From the NCBI GenBank assembly GCA_030637505.1, contig DAOWGJ010000206.1:1-16088 (forward strand): DNA of 16,088 bases. Reading direction: 5' to 3'. Made by a program: the position numbers and the translations under genes. The DNA is from Holophagae bacterium (GTDB lineage: Bacteria; Acidobacteriota; Thermoanaerobaculia; Thermoanaerobaculales; Sulfomarinibacteraceae). The notes beneath the pieces were generated by a model. The model was given only the letters and a program-made list of their open reading frames with translations. It was not told where the DNA came from and ran no database searches. Positions 1 through 7,162 of this stretch are shown piece by piece (within the stretch, counting starts at the first letter, position 1; each line of letters starts with the position of its first letter).

Positions 1-1204
1 AGTAATCCGACGTCATGATGAACACCGGGGCGCCGTCGAATTTCTTGTAGAACGGTCTCAGACGCTCGGTATTGTAGAACTTTCCGACATCGATCACTTT
101 CTTGCGTGACGTGACGACGTCGATGGGTACGTTGTCGTACCGTCCGTTTCTGACGTTGACCAGGCGACCCGAAACGCTGTCGAGAATCAGATCCATCGCC
201 AGATTGCCGTAGGCCATCGGAACGATCGAGTCCATCGCATCGGGATCGCCCGAGCGCACCATGTAGCCCAGACGCTGTGAGATCACATCGACCCGTCGGC
301 CGTTGTTGAACTTCGGGGACGCGGCCCTCAGGGCCTGGGCGACGCGGTCGCCGATACCACCCAGTTTTTTGTGACCGAACATGTCGGCTTCCTGATCGGA
401 ATAGACCATCTCCTCCATTCCGGAGAATGTTGCCCCCTCGGAGACCAGAACGACGCTGTAGTTGCTGGGATGCTCCCGGCGATCCTCGCTCATCAGCTCA
501 CACAAGTGTCCAATGTCGAAGGGATGCTCCGGGATGACGCACCGGTTGGCGGCCCCGGCCATCGTCGGCAAGAGCGCTGTGAACCCGGCATAGCGCCCAA
601 AAACCTCGATGACCAGGAAACGCTCGTGGCTTCCGGCCGAGGTTCGAAGGGCGTGGGTCATCTCAATGGTCCGCGTCACACAGGTTGAAAAGCCGATGCA
701 GTAGTCGGTTCCCGGCACGTCGTTGTCCATCGTCTTGGGCAGGGCGATAACCGAAACTCCCTGGTTGTGGAGGTGCTCACCGTATGACAGGGTGTCGTCC
801 CCGCCGATAGGAATCAATGTGTCGATTCCGAGGAAATCCAGATTCTTCAACACTTCCGGGGTCAGGTCGTTGACCTCGTCCCCGTATGCCTCTCTGAAAT
901 GTTGGGGCACGTCCGCATTGGGTAAATGGCTCGGGCGAGTCCTGGAGGTGTGGAGGAAAGTGCCTCCGGTCCGGCCGACCTTGTTGACGACCTCCTCGGT
1001 CAGTTCGACGACGGCGCCGCCGGCGTCGCCGCTGTCTCTATCGATTTCGACCAGACCGGACCAGCCCCGTTTTATGCCCATGACCCTGTAGCCCTCACGA
1101 AGGGCCCGTACGGTGACGGCACGGATCGCCGGATTGAGGCCGGGAACATCACCCCCACCGGTCAGAATGCCGATGGTCTTGCCGTTGGGAATTATCGGTA
1201 CCAT
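1..1204 (-). CDS. 6-phosphofructokinase, pyrophosphate-type active site (partial, runs off left edge)
   Basis: Phosphorylates fructose 6-phosphate at C1, the committed step of glycolysis (reversible if the donor is pyrophosphate). I translated the minus strand by eye: 401 codons are visible, with no stop before the window edge. The N-terminus reads TIGILTGGGDVPGLNPAIRAV, the phosphate-binding start of the PFK fold. Residues 134-138 are GGDDT and residues 156-162 are PKTMDND, followed by GTDYCIGF and later VFGRYAGF. In characterised PFKs, Asp in place of the second Gly of GGDG(S/T), together with Lys in PKTxDND, marks PPi-dependent enzymes; ATP enzymes such as E. coli PfkA have GGDGS and PGTIDND. 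PPi use is therefore inferred from the residues, not shown. The ATG at 1204 has GGAGG about 8 nt upstream. The gene follows pyrC by 28 nt on the same strand, so the two are probably co-transcribed. The C-terminus is missing. Confidence 0.93.
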   Translation of the reverse strand, partial: MVPIIPNGKTIGILTGGGDVPGLNPAIRAVTVRALREGYRVMGIKRGWSGLVEIDRDSGDAGGAVVELTEEVVNKVGRTGGTFLHTSRTRPSHLPNADVPQHFREAYGDEVNDLTPEVLKNLDFLGIDTLIPIGGDDTLSYGEHLHNQGVSVIALPKTMDNDVPGTDYCIGFSTCVTRTIEMTHALRTSAGSHERFLVIEVFGRYAGFTALLPTMAGAANRCVIPEHPFDIGHLCELMSEDRREHPSNYSVVLVSEGATFSGMEEMVYSDQEADMFGHKKLGGIGDRVAQALRAASPKFNNGRRVDVISQRLGYMVRSGDPDAMDSIVPMAYGNLAMDLILDSVSGRLVNVRNGRYDNVPIDVVTSRKKVIDVGKFYNTERLRPFYKKFDGAPVFIMTSDY

Positions 1205-1232
1205 AGAGAATCCTCCAGAGGGGGAACCGCCC

Positions 1233-2279
1233 TCAGTGGCAGTCCATTTCCTCAATTTTCCACGCGACCGTTTCCCCGGCCGAAAGGGGGATCAGCGAGC
1301 TCTCTCCGAACCGATACGCCGGAGGGACGAGCCAGGGTTTTTGAACCAGCGTGATGCTACCAGTGTTCCGTGGGAGCTGATAATAATCCGCCCCGTGGAA
1401 CGACGCGAAGGCCTCCAACCGATCCAACGCGCCCGCGGCTTCGAACACTCCGGCATACAACTCCAGGGCTGCGTGGGCGGAGTAGATCCCGGCGCACCCG
1501 CATGGCGCCTCCTTGGTCTCCACCGAATGGGGGGCCGAATCCGTTCCCAGGAAAAACCGGGCATTGCCGGACGTCGCCGCACGCACCAACGCCTGACGGT
1601 GCCGTTCCCGTTTGAGCACCGGCAGGCAGTAGTGGTGCGGGCGGATCCCACCGGAGAAGATCGCGTTGCGGTTCATCAACAAATGGTGGGGGGTGATTGT
1701 CGCGGCCACTCCATCGCGGGCATTCTCGACGAAGGACACCGCCTCTGAGGTCGTCACGTGTTCCATCACGACCTTGAGCCCGGGATGCTCTTCGACTATC
1801 GGCGCCAGGATCCTCTCGAGAAAGACCGCTTCACGGTCGAAAAGATCGACGCCGGGGTCGGTCACCTCCCCATGGACCTGCAGCGGCAAGCCCAGCTCGG
1901 CCATGACGGCGAGAACCTCGCCAACACGGGCAATATCGGTGACCCCCGCCTCGGAATTGGTCGTCGCCCCTGCGGGATAGAGCTTGACGCCGTGGACAAT
2001 TCCGCTTTCGACCGCCATTTTGATTTCGGCCGGCGGCGTCCGATCGGTCAGATAAAGCGTCATCAAGGGTTCAAAGGTCGTCTCGGCAGGAAGAGCAGCC
2101 AGGATCCGGCGCCGGTAGCCGAGAGCCCCATCCGTGGTAACAACCGGCGGTGTGAGGTTGGGCATAACGATCGCCCGACCGAATACCCTGGCCGAGTGAG
2201 CCACAACATCGGCCATGGCGGCCCCGTCCCGCAGGTGCAAATGCCAGTCATCGGGCCGAGTCATGGTGATCTGCGTCAT
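1233..2279 (-). CDS. pyrC: Dihydroorotase, class II (PyrC)
   Basis: Cyclises N-carbamoyl-aspartate to dihydroorotate in de novo pyrimidine synthesis, in the cytoplasm. It is a TIM-barrel amidohydrolase with a binuclear zinc site. Counting from the chosen start, the metal ligands are visible: HLH at 13-15, the carboxylated lysine at K99 (in VHGVKLYP), H136, H174 (MEHVTT) and the catalytic D247 (GTDSAPH). The spacing is almost the same as in E. coli PyrC, and the predicted length is 348 aa, also the E. coli length. Two in-frame ATGs are possible, at 2285 and 2279. GGAGG at 2292-2288 lies 2 nt from the first and 8 nt from the second, so I chose 2279. A promoter-like motif lies at 2325-2352, and a small hairpin (GGCAA/TTGCC, 2310-2324) falls in the leader. 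No uracil- or pyrimidine-responsive attenuator is evident. Confidence 0.96.
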   Translation of the reverse strand: MTQITMTRPDDWHLHLRDGAAMADVVAHSARVFGRAIVMPNLTPPVVTTDGALGYRRRILAALPAETTFEPLMTLYLTDRTPPAEIKMAVESGIVHGVKLYPAGATTNSEAGVTDIARVGEVLAVMAELGLPLQVHGEVTDPGVDLFDREAVFLERILAPIVEEHPGLKVVMEHVTTSEAVSFVENARDGVAATITPHHLLMNRNAIFSGGIRPHHYCLPVLKRERHRQALVRAATSGNARFFLGTDSAPHSVETKEAPCGCAGIYSAHAALELYAGVFEAAGALDRLEAFASFHGADYYQLPRNTGSITLVQKPWLVPPAYRFGESSLIPLSAGETVAWKIEEMDCH

Positions 2280-2324
2280 CTTCATTCCCTCCGAACTCCC
2301 CTATCGTGCGGCAAACCTCTTGCC

Positions 2325-2352
2325 AACGAGATTCTACGCGAAATGGTTTCAA
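2325..2352 (-). promoter_or_regulatory. Promoter-like motif upstream of pyrC
   Basis: On the minus strand, TTGAAA (2352-2347) is followed by 10 nt and then TAGAAT (2336-2331), inside the 15-mer GCGTAGAATCTCGTT. The same 15-mer, with TTGAGA at the same 10-nt distance, precedes the gene starting at 12720. TAGAAT resembles a -10 box. A 10-nt spacer is too short for a normal sigma-70 -35/-10 pair, so TTGARA may be a regulator or activator contact rather than a -35. Confidence 0.45.
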
Positions 2353-2411
2353 CCTGACCAATCGGAGCTGAAATCCAAGAGGTTCCATCTCCGAAGGGCT
2401 GAGGTACAGTA

Positions 2412-3620
2412 ATGGAACCCGCACGGTTCGCGGCGATTTTTCTTCGCTTCGACCTCACGGTGGACAAGGGAGATCATTTGACCATCGCCGGCAACCTCCG
2501 AACCATGGGTCTGGGAGACATCGTCCAGTGGTTGGCTTCCAGCCGGAAAACCGGGACGCTGATCATCGACGGGCCGGAATTCACCAAGAAGCTCTATTTT
2601 AGACAGGGCGATGTGGTCGCCGTTGCCTCGGACAGCCCCCAAGAGCTCCTGGGACACTTTCTGGTGGGTTGGGGTCATTGCACTTCGGCCAACATCGAAT
2701 CGATGATCAAGACCCAGGACGAGCAGCCGACAATGCTGGGCGAACTGGCAATGAAACACGGCTACGTCACAGCAGAGGAACTTCACGCCGTGGTGACGGC
2801 CAAGACCCGCGAGACGCTCTATGATCTGATTCTCTGGGATTCCGGAGATTTCCGCTTCATCGAGTCCAACCTGCCGGACAGGGCCTTCCACGAGATCCCG
2901 CTTCCGGTGACCGCCTTCCTCTTTGAGGGCTACCGTCAGCGGGACGAGCGGAGCCAGATGACGGATCTGGTGCCCGACACAACGGCCATCCCCATTTTGG
3001 TAGCGGTACCGGAAGACCTGAACAACGAGGATATGGCCTTGATGATGCAGATGGACGGCCGGGGCACGATCGAAGAACTGGCCCTGTGGAACCGGCGCCA
3101 GGTCTTCGACGTGCTCAAGCTGGTCCACCGCTGTGTTCAGGCAGGATTGATGCAGGTGCGCCCCTCGGATAATTCCTCCCCGCTGGCCGACCAGATCTCG
3201 GCGCCATGGAATGTGACCGAACGCACCGTCAAGGTGCGGCTTGAACGGGGCCGCTTCCTCGATGCCCTCAAACTGGTCAGCGCGGCCCAACAAAAATACG
3301 CTCCCGACCCGGCGGTGGAGGTCTGGGTCTCGTCGATGTTGAGTCAAATCGAAAAGGCCTTGGAAGCAGAGGAGATCAGCGGATCTGACATTCTCGAGTT
3401 GGGCATTGAGCTGGACGATCTGGTCAATCTGGACTGCGACCCTGCCGAGGGTTTCGTCCTGTCTCGAATCACCGGGATGTATTCGATCGAGGAAGTCCTC
3501 AGCCAGCTTCCGGGCGCCGACCTCAACAACCGGGTGATTCTCCACAATCTAATCCGACGTGGTCTGGTCAAGGCACGTGAATTCACCTCGGTCAAGCGGT
3601 TTCAGAAATCCCAGAGTTGA
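2412..3620 (+). CDS. DUF4388 (PATAN) domain protein
   Basis: Residues ~24-130 (TIAGNLRTMGLGDIVQWL, then TGTLIIDG, KKLYFRQGDVVAVASD, GHFLVGWG) match the DUF4388/PATAN domain. This domain is common in Myxococcota, Acidobacteriota and related phyla and is often linked to signalling, gliding or response-regulator proteins. The rest (about 270 residues) is helical, with a repeat-like layout: a block around 215-260 (MALMMQMDGRGTIEELAL) and a similar block near the end (VLSRITGMYSIEEVLSQL) look like two winged-helix-type modules. I see no enzyme motif, signal peptide or membrane segment, so a cytoplasmic adaptor or regulatory role is inferred. The ATG at 2412 has GAGG 7 nt upstream. An in-frame TTG at 2478 has GGGAG 5 nt upstream and starts exactly where the domain begins, so it is a real alternative. 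The gene is divergent from pyrC and convergent with the GTPase. Confidence 0.88.
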   Translation: MEPARFAAIFLRFDLTVDKGDHLTIAGNLRTMGLGDIVQWLASSRKTGTLIIDGPEFTKKLYFRQGDVVAVASDSPQELLGHFLVGWGHCTSANIESMIKTQDEQPTMLGELAMKHGYVTAEELHAVVTAKTRETLYDLILWDSGDFRFIESNLPDRAFHEIPLPVTAFLFEGYRQRDERSQMTDLVPDTTAIPILVAVPEDLNNEDMALMMQMDGRGTIEELALWNRRQVFDVLKLVHRCVQAGLMQVRPSDNSSPLADQISAPWNVTERTVKVRLERGRFLDALKLVSAAQQKYAPDPAVEVWVSSMLSQIEKALEAEEISGSDILELGIELDDLVNLDCDPAEGFVLSRITGMYSIEEVLSQLPGADLNNRVILHNLIRRGLVKAREFTSVKRFQKSQS

Positions 3621-3648
3621 AACCGACCGACACTCCAGCTGCCCCCTC

Positions 3649-3717
3649 GTAGGGTGGGCCTTGGCCCACCAACCAAGAGTCTCCGGTTCAACGAAGGTGG
3701 GCCGAGGCCCACCCTAC
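3649..3717. repeat. REP pair (two GTAG-anchored palindromes, inverted)
   Basis: There are two perfect 18-nt hairpins, GGTGGGCC-TT-GGCCCACC (3653-3670) and GGTGGGCC-GA-GGCCCACC (3696-3713). The first is preceded by GTAG and the second is followed by CTAC, so the units face each other across a 25-nt spacer. A GTAG-type tetranucleotide at the foot of a hairpin is the hallmark of REP elements moved by RAYT (TnpA-REP) transposases. The outer CTAC overlaps the stop codon of the minus-strand GTPase (TAG, 3716-3714). The pair sits between two convergent genes and could act as a bidirectional terminator, although no U-tract follows. Confidence 0.85.
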
Positions 3718-5474
3718 AACTCTGCCTCGGATGAATCCGTCGTCACCGCGGCGATCCTGTCCTTGAGTTCTCTCAGCCGACCACCCAAATCGGCCCACCG
3801 GGCCTTCTGCCCCTCCAGTAATGTCTGCTCGGCCCGAACGAATCGATCGTAGGGTCCGATGGTCTCGCGGATCCGTGCCAGGCTCTTGGCGGCTTCCGAG
3901 TCGAACTGTCGCGTGAGACCGCTCATGATACTCGAGCGCAGGGCCCCGATCTTCTCTCGAAGATCGGCCTTGGCCTGCCGCCGGCGGACGGGAAGGATGA
4001 ACAGCCCGACGACAGCCAACAGGCCGGCGGCCGCCAACCCGGTGACGTCGACCGCGGTTGAGGAGGCCATCAACGCCACCGTCGCCCCGAGGCCAAGAGC
4101 ACCGGCCTCGGCCAGGGCGGTGCCGGTCACCGCTTTTTGAACGCTTTCGGCCATCTGCCTGGCCTCCATGGCCCGGTCGTAGCTCGCCAGGCTTTCCTTC
4201 GAAGCCCTGCCGAGGCTTTCGAGCAAAGCGGCGCGGTCGTAATCGAATCGTGTGCCGACCTCGCCGACAACCCTGTCGGCGTGGACCGACTGCCGCCGGT
4301 TGACGTGGCTGACGACGGCCTGCCATTGGTTGAGGTCCGAGGCCACCAACCAGTCAATCAGCGCCTCCACCTTCTGCTCAATCTCGGCGGGTGCGCTGCC
4401 GACGACGACCTTTTCGAACTCGCTCTGGAGCATTTCTTTATCGAACAGGGACGGCAGGCGGCTCAGGCGAAGGCGTTCATCGAAGAAATCGATGCCCCGC
4501 AGCTCGAGGCCGTGGAGCACGGTGTCGATGTCTGACAGCCGAAGCCCGAACTCCCGCTGCATGTCGGTCGAGTACACGTCCAGCTGGCGGGTGATGTCGG
4601 CCAAAGTCGTAATGTCGTCGGTGATCAGGTCCAGCCTTGTATCGACAGAGTTCTCAGCACGCGCTATTACATTCTCCGCAACACCAACCGGATTCTCCAG
4701 TTTGAGGCGGACCCGCTCATTTTGGTCGAGGACCTTCCGAAGGTAGAGTTCGAGAGCCTTCAAACCCCCAGCATCTTGGGCCTCATCACCGCCGTTCCTG
4801 CGGACCTTGAGCGCGAGGGCCGCCGACAGGCCAAAGACATGAGGCGCCACACCGAGGATGGCCTCCCCATGCTCCCTGACGTAGGCCAGGACCTCCTCAA
4901 CGGCATCGGCATCCTGCAGGATGTCCACCTTGTTGACGACGACGACGACCTTCTTGCCCCACTGTTTGACCCGCTGGAGAAACTGCCGCTCGCTTTCGGA
5001 CAGCGGACGATCCGAGGAGGTGACGAAGAGCACGAGATCCGACCGCGGAACGTACTCCTCGGTCAACGCCTCGTGCCGACGCTCAAGGGCGTTGGTTCCC
5101 GGGGTATCGACCAGGGTGATCTCCCGAAGCAGCGGGAGGGGCAGATGAACCTCCTCAATGCCGTCGATCAGTTCTTTCCGAGAGGGCGTCTCGCCCCATC
5201 GAATCAGGTGAATCTGCGAGGTTGTGGGCGTGACACCCTCCGCCAGGACGGCCTCCCCGACCAGGGCGTTCAGCAACGAAGATTTCCCTGCGTTGAACTC
5301 ACCAACGACAACGACGAGAAAGAGGTCGTCCAGCTGTTCCACCGAGGCCGTGAGGGCCGCACGATCGTCGTCCGGAACCTCCTGGACAGCCAACTCCGAA
5401 CCGATGTCAGCCAGGAGGATCCGCTCCTCTTTGAGGACTGCAACCTGATCCGAAGAGAGAATCCCGTCAAGCAC
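3714..5474 (-). CDS. Dynamin-like GTPase with C-terminal membrane hairpin
   Basis: A bacterial dynamin-like protein that probably hydrolyses GTP to bind or reshape the inner membrane. The GTPase domain is complete: G1 GEFNAGKSS (58-66), a TPTTS switch (82-86), G3 DTPG (123-126), G4 NKVD (181-184) and a GLSA G5-like motif (215-218). Residues ~250-450 are long helices, as in the dynamin stalk. Two hydrophobic segments at about 452-472 and 474-495, followed by PVRRR, form a membrane-insertion hairpin, and a helical tail follows. The length of 586 aa is usual for single-unit bacterial members. The start is GTG at 5474 with AGAGG 8 nt upstream. It begins 17 nt after the HIT gene stop, so the two are probably one transcript. 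The stop codon lies inside a REP repeat. The cargo and exact role cannot be read from the sequence. Confidence 0.92.
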   Translation of the reverse strand: MLDGILSSDQVAVLKEERILLADIGSELAVQEVPDDDRAALTASVEQLDDLFLVVVVGEFNAGKSSLLNALVGEAVLAEGVTPTTSQIHLIRWGETPSRKELIDGIEEVHLPLPLLREITLVDTPGTNALERRHEALTEEYVPRSDLVLFVTSSDRPLSESERQFLQRVKQWGKKVVVVVNKVDILQDADAVEEVLAYVREHGEAILGVAPHVFGLSAALALKVRRNGGDEAQDAGGLKALELYLRKVLDQNERVRLKLENPVGVAENVIARAENSVDTRLDLITDDITTLADITRQLDVYSTDMQREFGLRLSDIDTVLHGLELRGIDFFDERLRLSRLPSLFDKEMLQSEFEKVVVGSAPAEIEQKVEALIDWLVASDLNQWQAVVSHVNRRQSVHADRVVGEVGTRFDYDRAALLESLGRASKESLASYDRAMEARQMAESVQKAVTGTALAEAGALGLGATVALMASSTAVDVTGLAAAGLLAVVGLFILPVRRRQAKADLREKIGALRSSIMSGLTRQFDSEAAKSLARIRETIGPYDRFVRAEQTLLEGQKARWADLGGRLRELKDRIAAVTTDSSEAEL

Positions 5475-5491
5475 GGACCGAGCCTCTGCCC

Positions 5492-5920
5492 TCAGTCCGT
5501 CGCCAGATCAGCCAGCATCGCCTTGAGCAGACTGTCGGCCTTCTCACCGGGGAGAGACTTGGCATTCCAGCCGATGCCCAGCCCTTGGTCTTCGGACCGA
5601 GGGATGATGTGAAAATGTACATGCATCACGATCTGGTGAGCCTTGTCCCCGTTGTTCTGCAGTATGTTGTAGTTCGTTGCCCCGGTCGCGGCCATCAGGG
5701 CACGACTCAGACGGGGCAGAACCCGCCCGATAGCCGCCGCCGCCTCATCGCTGAGTTCGTGCAGGTATGCCTTACGCTCCTTGGGAATGACCAGCATGTG
5801 ACCCGGGCTTAGGGGCCCAATGTCGAGAAACGCCAGGACATGGGCGTCCTCGTAAACCTTGTGGCACGGAATCTCTCCGGAAAGGATCTTGTCGAAAACA
5901 GTCTCAGGTTTGGATGCCAT
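5492..5920 (-). CDS. HIT family nucleotide hydrolase
   Basis: Histidine-triad protein that acts on nucleotide phosphoramidates, adenylates or dinucleoside polyphosphates in the cytoplasm. The catalytic triad motif HVHFH is at residues 100-104, followed by IIPR. LQNNG (87-91) and LVIPKE (43-48) are the usual supporting motifs. FDKILSGEIPCHKVYEDAHVLAFLDI at the N-terminus is typical of the Hint branch, and the length of 142 aa also fits that branch. There is no Shine-Dalgarno sequence before the ATG at 5920. Instead TACAAT ends 6 nt upstream, as in a leaderless transcript. The gene sits between apaH (101 nt upstream) and the dynamin-like GTPase (17 nt downstream), all on the minus strand. The exact substrate is not predictable from the sequence. 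Confidence 0.94.
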   Translation of the reverse strand: MASKPETVFDKILSGEIPCHKVYEDAHVLAFLDIGPLSPGHMLVIPKERKAYLHELSDEAAAAIGRVLPRLSRALMAATGATNYNILQNNGDKAHQIVMHVHFHIIPRSEDQGLGIGWNAKSLPGEKADSLLKAMLADLATD

Positions 5921-5926
5921 CCATTA

Positions 5927-5932
5927 ATTGTA
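5927..5932 (-). promoter_or_regulatory. -10-like box, possible leaderless start of the HIT gene
   Basis: TACAAT on the minus strand matches TATAAT at 5 of 6 positions and ends 6 nt before the ATG. No convincing -35 is visible 16-18 nt upstream, and no Shine-Dalgarno sequence is present. Confidence 0.35.
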
Positions 5933-5953
5933 TCCCAGTTTGGGTAATCCGTC

Positions 5954-5980
5954 GGCCCATTGCCTGGGCCCCTTCGGGGC
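5954..5980. terminator. Overlapping short hairpins between apaH and the HIT gene
   Basis: GGCCCA-TTGCC-TGGGCC (5954-5970) and GCCCC-TTC-GGGGC (5968-5980) share bases, so only one can form at a time. They lie downstream of the apaH stop. There is no proper U-tract on the minus strand, so termination is only a possibility; they may be a REP remnant. Confidence 0.3.
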
Positions 5981-6021
5981 GTTTCAAACAAAAGACTCAC
6001 AACATTGGAACACGGCCCAAC

Positions 6022-6846
6022 CTACATCCCCAGTCGATCACTTTTCGCAAGGTCGACCTTCTTGATCCGCCCGTCCTCGAGTCTCATGGCACTGAGTGAA
6101 CCTCCGTAGACGCAACCGGAGTCCAGACAGATGGCGCCGGGGGCGTGAAACACACCCAGCGTTGCCCAATGGCCGAACACGGTGGTCCATCCTTCGGCAA
6201 CGATGGTGGAGTTCTCGAACCACGGCCTCGCCCCTTTTGGGGCAGTCTTCTCCGGGCCCCAGTAACCAAACAGCGGTCGCCCATCGAGCCGAACTGTGCG
6301 GATTCGGGTGAAAACCCCAAGGGCGGCGGCAGCCCGGCCGTGGCCATCGAGATCGGCAGACCAGATGACCTTCCGGCGCTCGTGGAGATCTCCGATTCCC
6401 CCGGCCCGCAACCCGGACTCGCATTCACGGGCCAGCGCCTCCGCTTCGACCAGGGGCCACTCAGGCATGAACCCGGCATGGACGATGACCGTCTCCCCCA
6501 CCTTCAGCATCAAAGGCTGGATGGTCAGCCACGACAGCAAGGCCTCCCGATCCGGCGCCTCAAACACTGAATCCAGGGTGTCTTCCTTCCGGGCTCGTCC
6601 ACCGGCAGCCCTGGCCAGGAGGTGGAGATCGTGGTTGCCCAACACCATCCGGAATCGGTCGCCCAGACCCCTGGCCCATCGGAGGACTTCCAGCGTCCCC
6701 GGCCCCTTGTTGGCGAGATCCCCCACCTGGATCACCCGATCCCGATCAGGATCAAATTCGATCCGCTCCAGCAGGCGCTTCAAGGTGACAAAGCACCCGT
6801 GCACGTCTCCAATGATCCAGGTTGACATCGTGGAATAGTCGCACAC
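6022..6846 (-). CDS. apaH: Symmetrical bis(5'-nucleosyl)-tetraphosphatase (ApaH)
   Basis: Hydrolyses Ap4A and related dinucleoside tetraphosphates to two nucleoside diphosphates, and can also act on Np4-capped RNA. It is a calcineurin-like metallophosphoesterase: GDVHG (13-17), GDLANKGPG (42-50) and GNHD (70-73) give the metal ligands, with FGHWA and LDSGCVYGG near the C-terminus as in E. coli ApaH. The 274-aa length is close to E. coli (280 aa), and the order of motifs is the same throughout. The GTG start at 6846 has a GGGGAGG copy about 7 nt upstream. An ATG at 6828 (MSTWIIGDVHG) matches the family N-terminus better but has no well-placed ribosome site, so the start is uncertain. A MITE-like element begins 44 nt upstream of the GTG. 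The gene leads the apaH-HIT-GTPase run. Confidence 0.95.
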   Translation of the reverse strand: MCDYSTMSTWIIGDVHGCFVTLKRLLERIEFDPDRDRVIQVGDLANKGPGTLEVLRWARGLGDRFRMVLGNHDLHLLARAAGGRARKEDTLDSVFEAPDREALLSWLTIQPLMLKVGETVIVHAGFMPEWPLVEAEALARECESGLRAGGIGDLHERRKVIWSADLDGHGRAAAALGVFTRIRTVRLDGRPLFGYWGPEKTAPKGARPWFENSTIVAEGWTTVFGHWATLGVFHAPGAICLDSGCVYGGSLSAMRLEDGRIKKVDLAKSDRLGM

Positions 6847-6882
6847 CCTCCCCCCTCCCCTGAAGCAATTCGTGGCCTGTGG

Positions 6883-7142
6883 CTAGCCCGTTCCCATCCG
6901 GAAAGTCTTGATGGGACTGCGCAGTTCCCGAGGCGGAAACGAGCAATTTTTCGATAAGTTATAGGAAGGCAAGGCTTTCCGCGAAGTCGTACTTAGGGAC
7001 ATCGCGCATTGCCCGAAGGGCAATCACGGCAAAGCCGTGGGGGTCGCGAAGCGACCAGCGTGGGCGGTACGTCGCACAAGGGAAACCGCAGCCTGACGAC
7101 GAAATTGTGAAAAAGTGCCGTTTCCGGACGGGAACTAGCCCG
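6883..7142. mobile_element. MITE-like element C with 8-bp target duplication
   Basis: The element spans 6891-7134 (244 bp). It starts with TTCCCATCCGGAAA and ends with the inverse complement TTTCCGGACGGGAA, a 14-bp terminal inverted repeat with one mismatch. It is flanked by a perfect 8-bp direct repeat, CTAGCCCG, at 6883-6890 and 7135-7142. A second terminal-like motif lies inside the left end at 6925 (TTCCCG, GGAAACG, then TTTTTC). This resembles the right end read inward, which also continues GGAAACGGCA then TTTTTC. There is no transposase gene, so the element is non-autonomous. It occupies nearly all of the gap between apaH and the first glycosyltransferase; without it the two start codons would be about 64 nt apart. 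Confidence 0.8.
6963..7064. repeat. Row of four short hairpins inside element C
   Basis: Four stem-loops with 3-nt loops lie in this stretch: GGAAGGC-AAG-GCTTTCC (one G.U pair), ATTGCCC-GAA-GGGCAAT, CACGGC-AAA-GCCGTG and GGTCGC-GAA-GCGACC. The last three are nearly contiguous. The stretch reads open on the minus strand as part of a 155-aa frame, but that frame runs through the element ends and into the neighbouring gene. I do not consider it coding. Confidence 0.7.
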
Positions 7143-7150
7143 ATCTTCCC

Positions 7151-7156
7151 TATACT
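7151..7156 (+). promoter_or_regulatory. -10-like box before the first glycosyltransferase
   Basis: TATACT (5 of 6 matches to TATAAT) ends 6 nt before the ATG at 7163, and no Shine-Dalgarno sequence is present. Any -35 contact at normal spacing would fall in the right end of element C (about 7128-7133). The sequence there does not resemble TTGACA. Confidence 0.4.
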
Positions 7157-7162
7157 CCATAC

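Noticed and set aside
2286..2324. Riboswitch or pyrimidine attenuator in the pyrC leader
   Set aside because: There is only one 5-bp hairpin, with no terminator or alternative fold.
2349..3545. 398-aa open frame on the minus strand opposite the DUF4388 gene
   Set aside because: It is a high-GC shadow frame: His/Arg/Gln-rich with no domain, while the plus strand carries a recognisable domain and a ribosome site.
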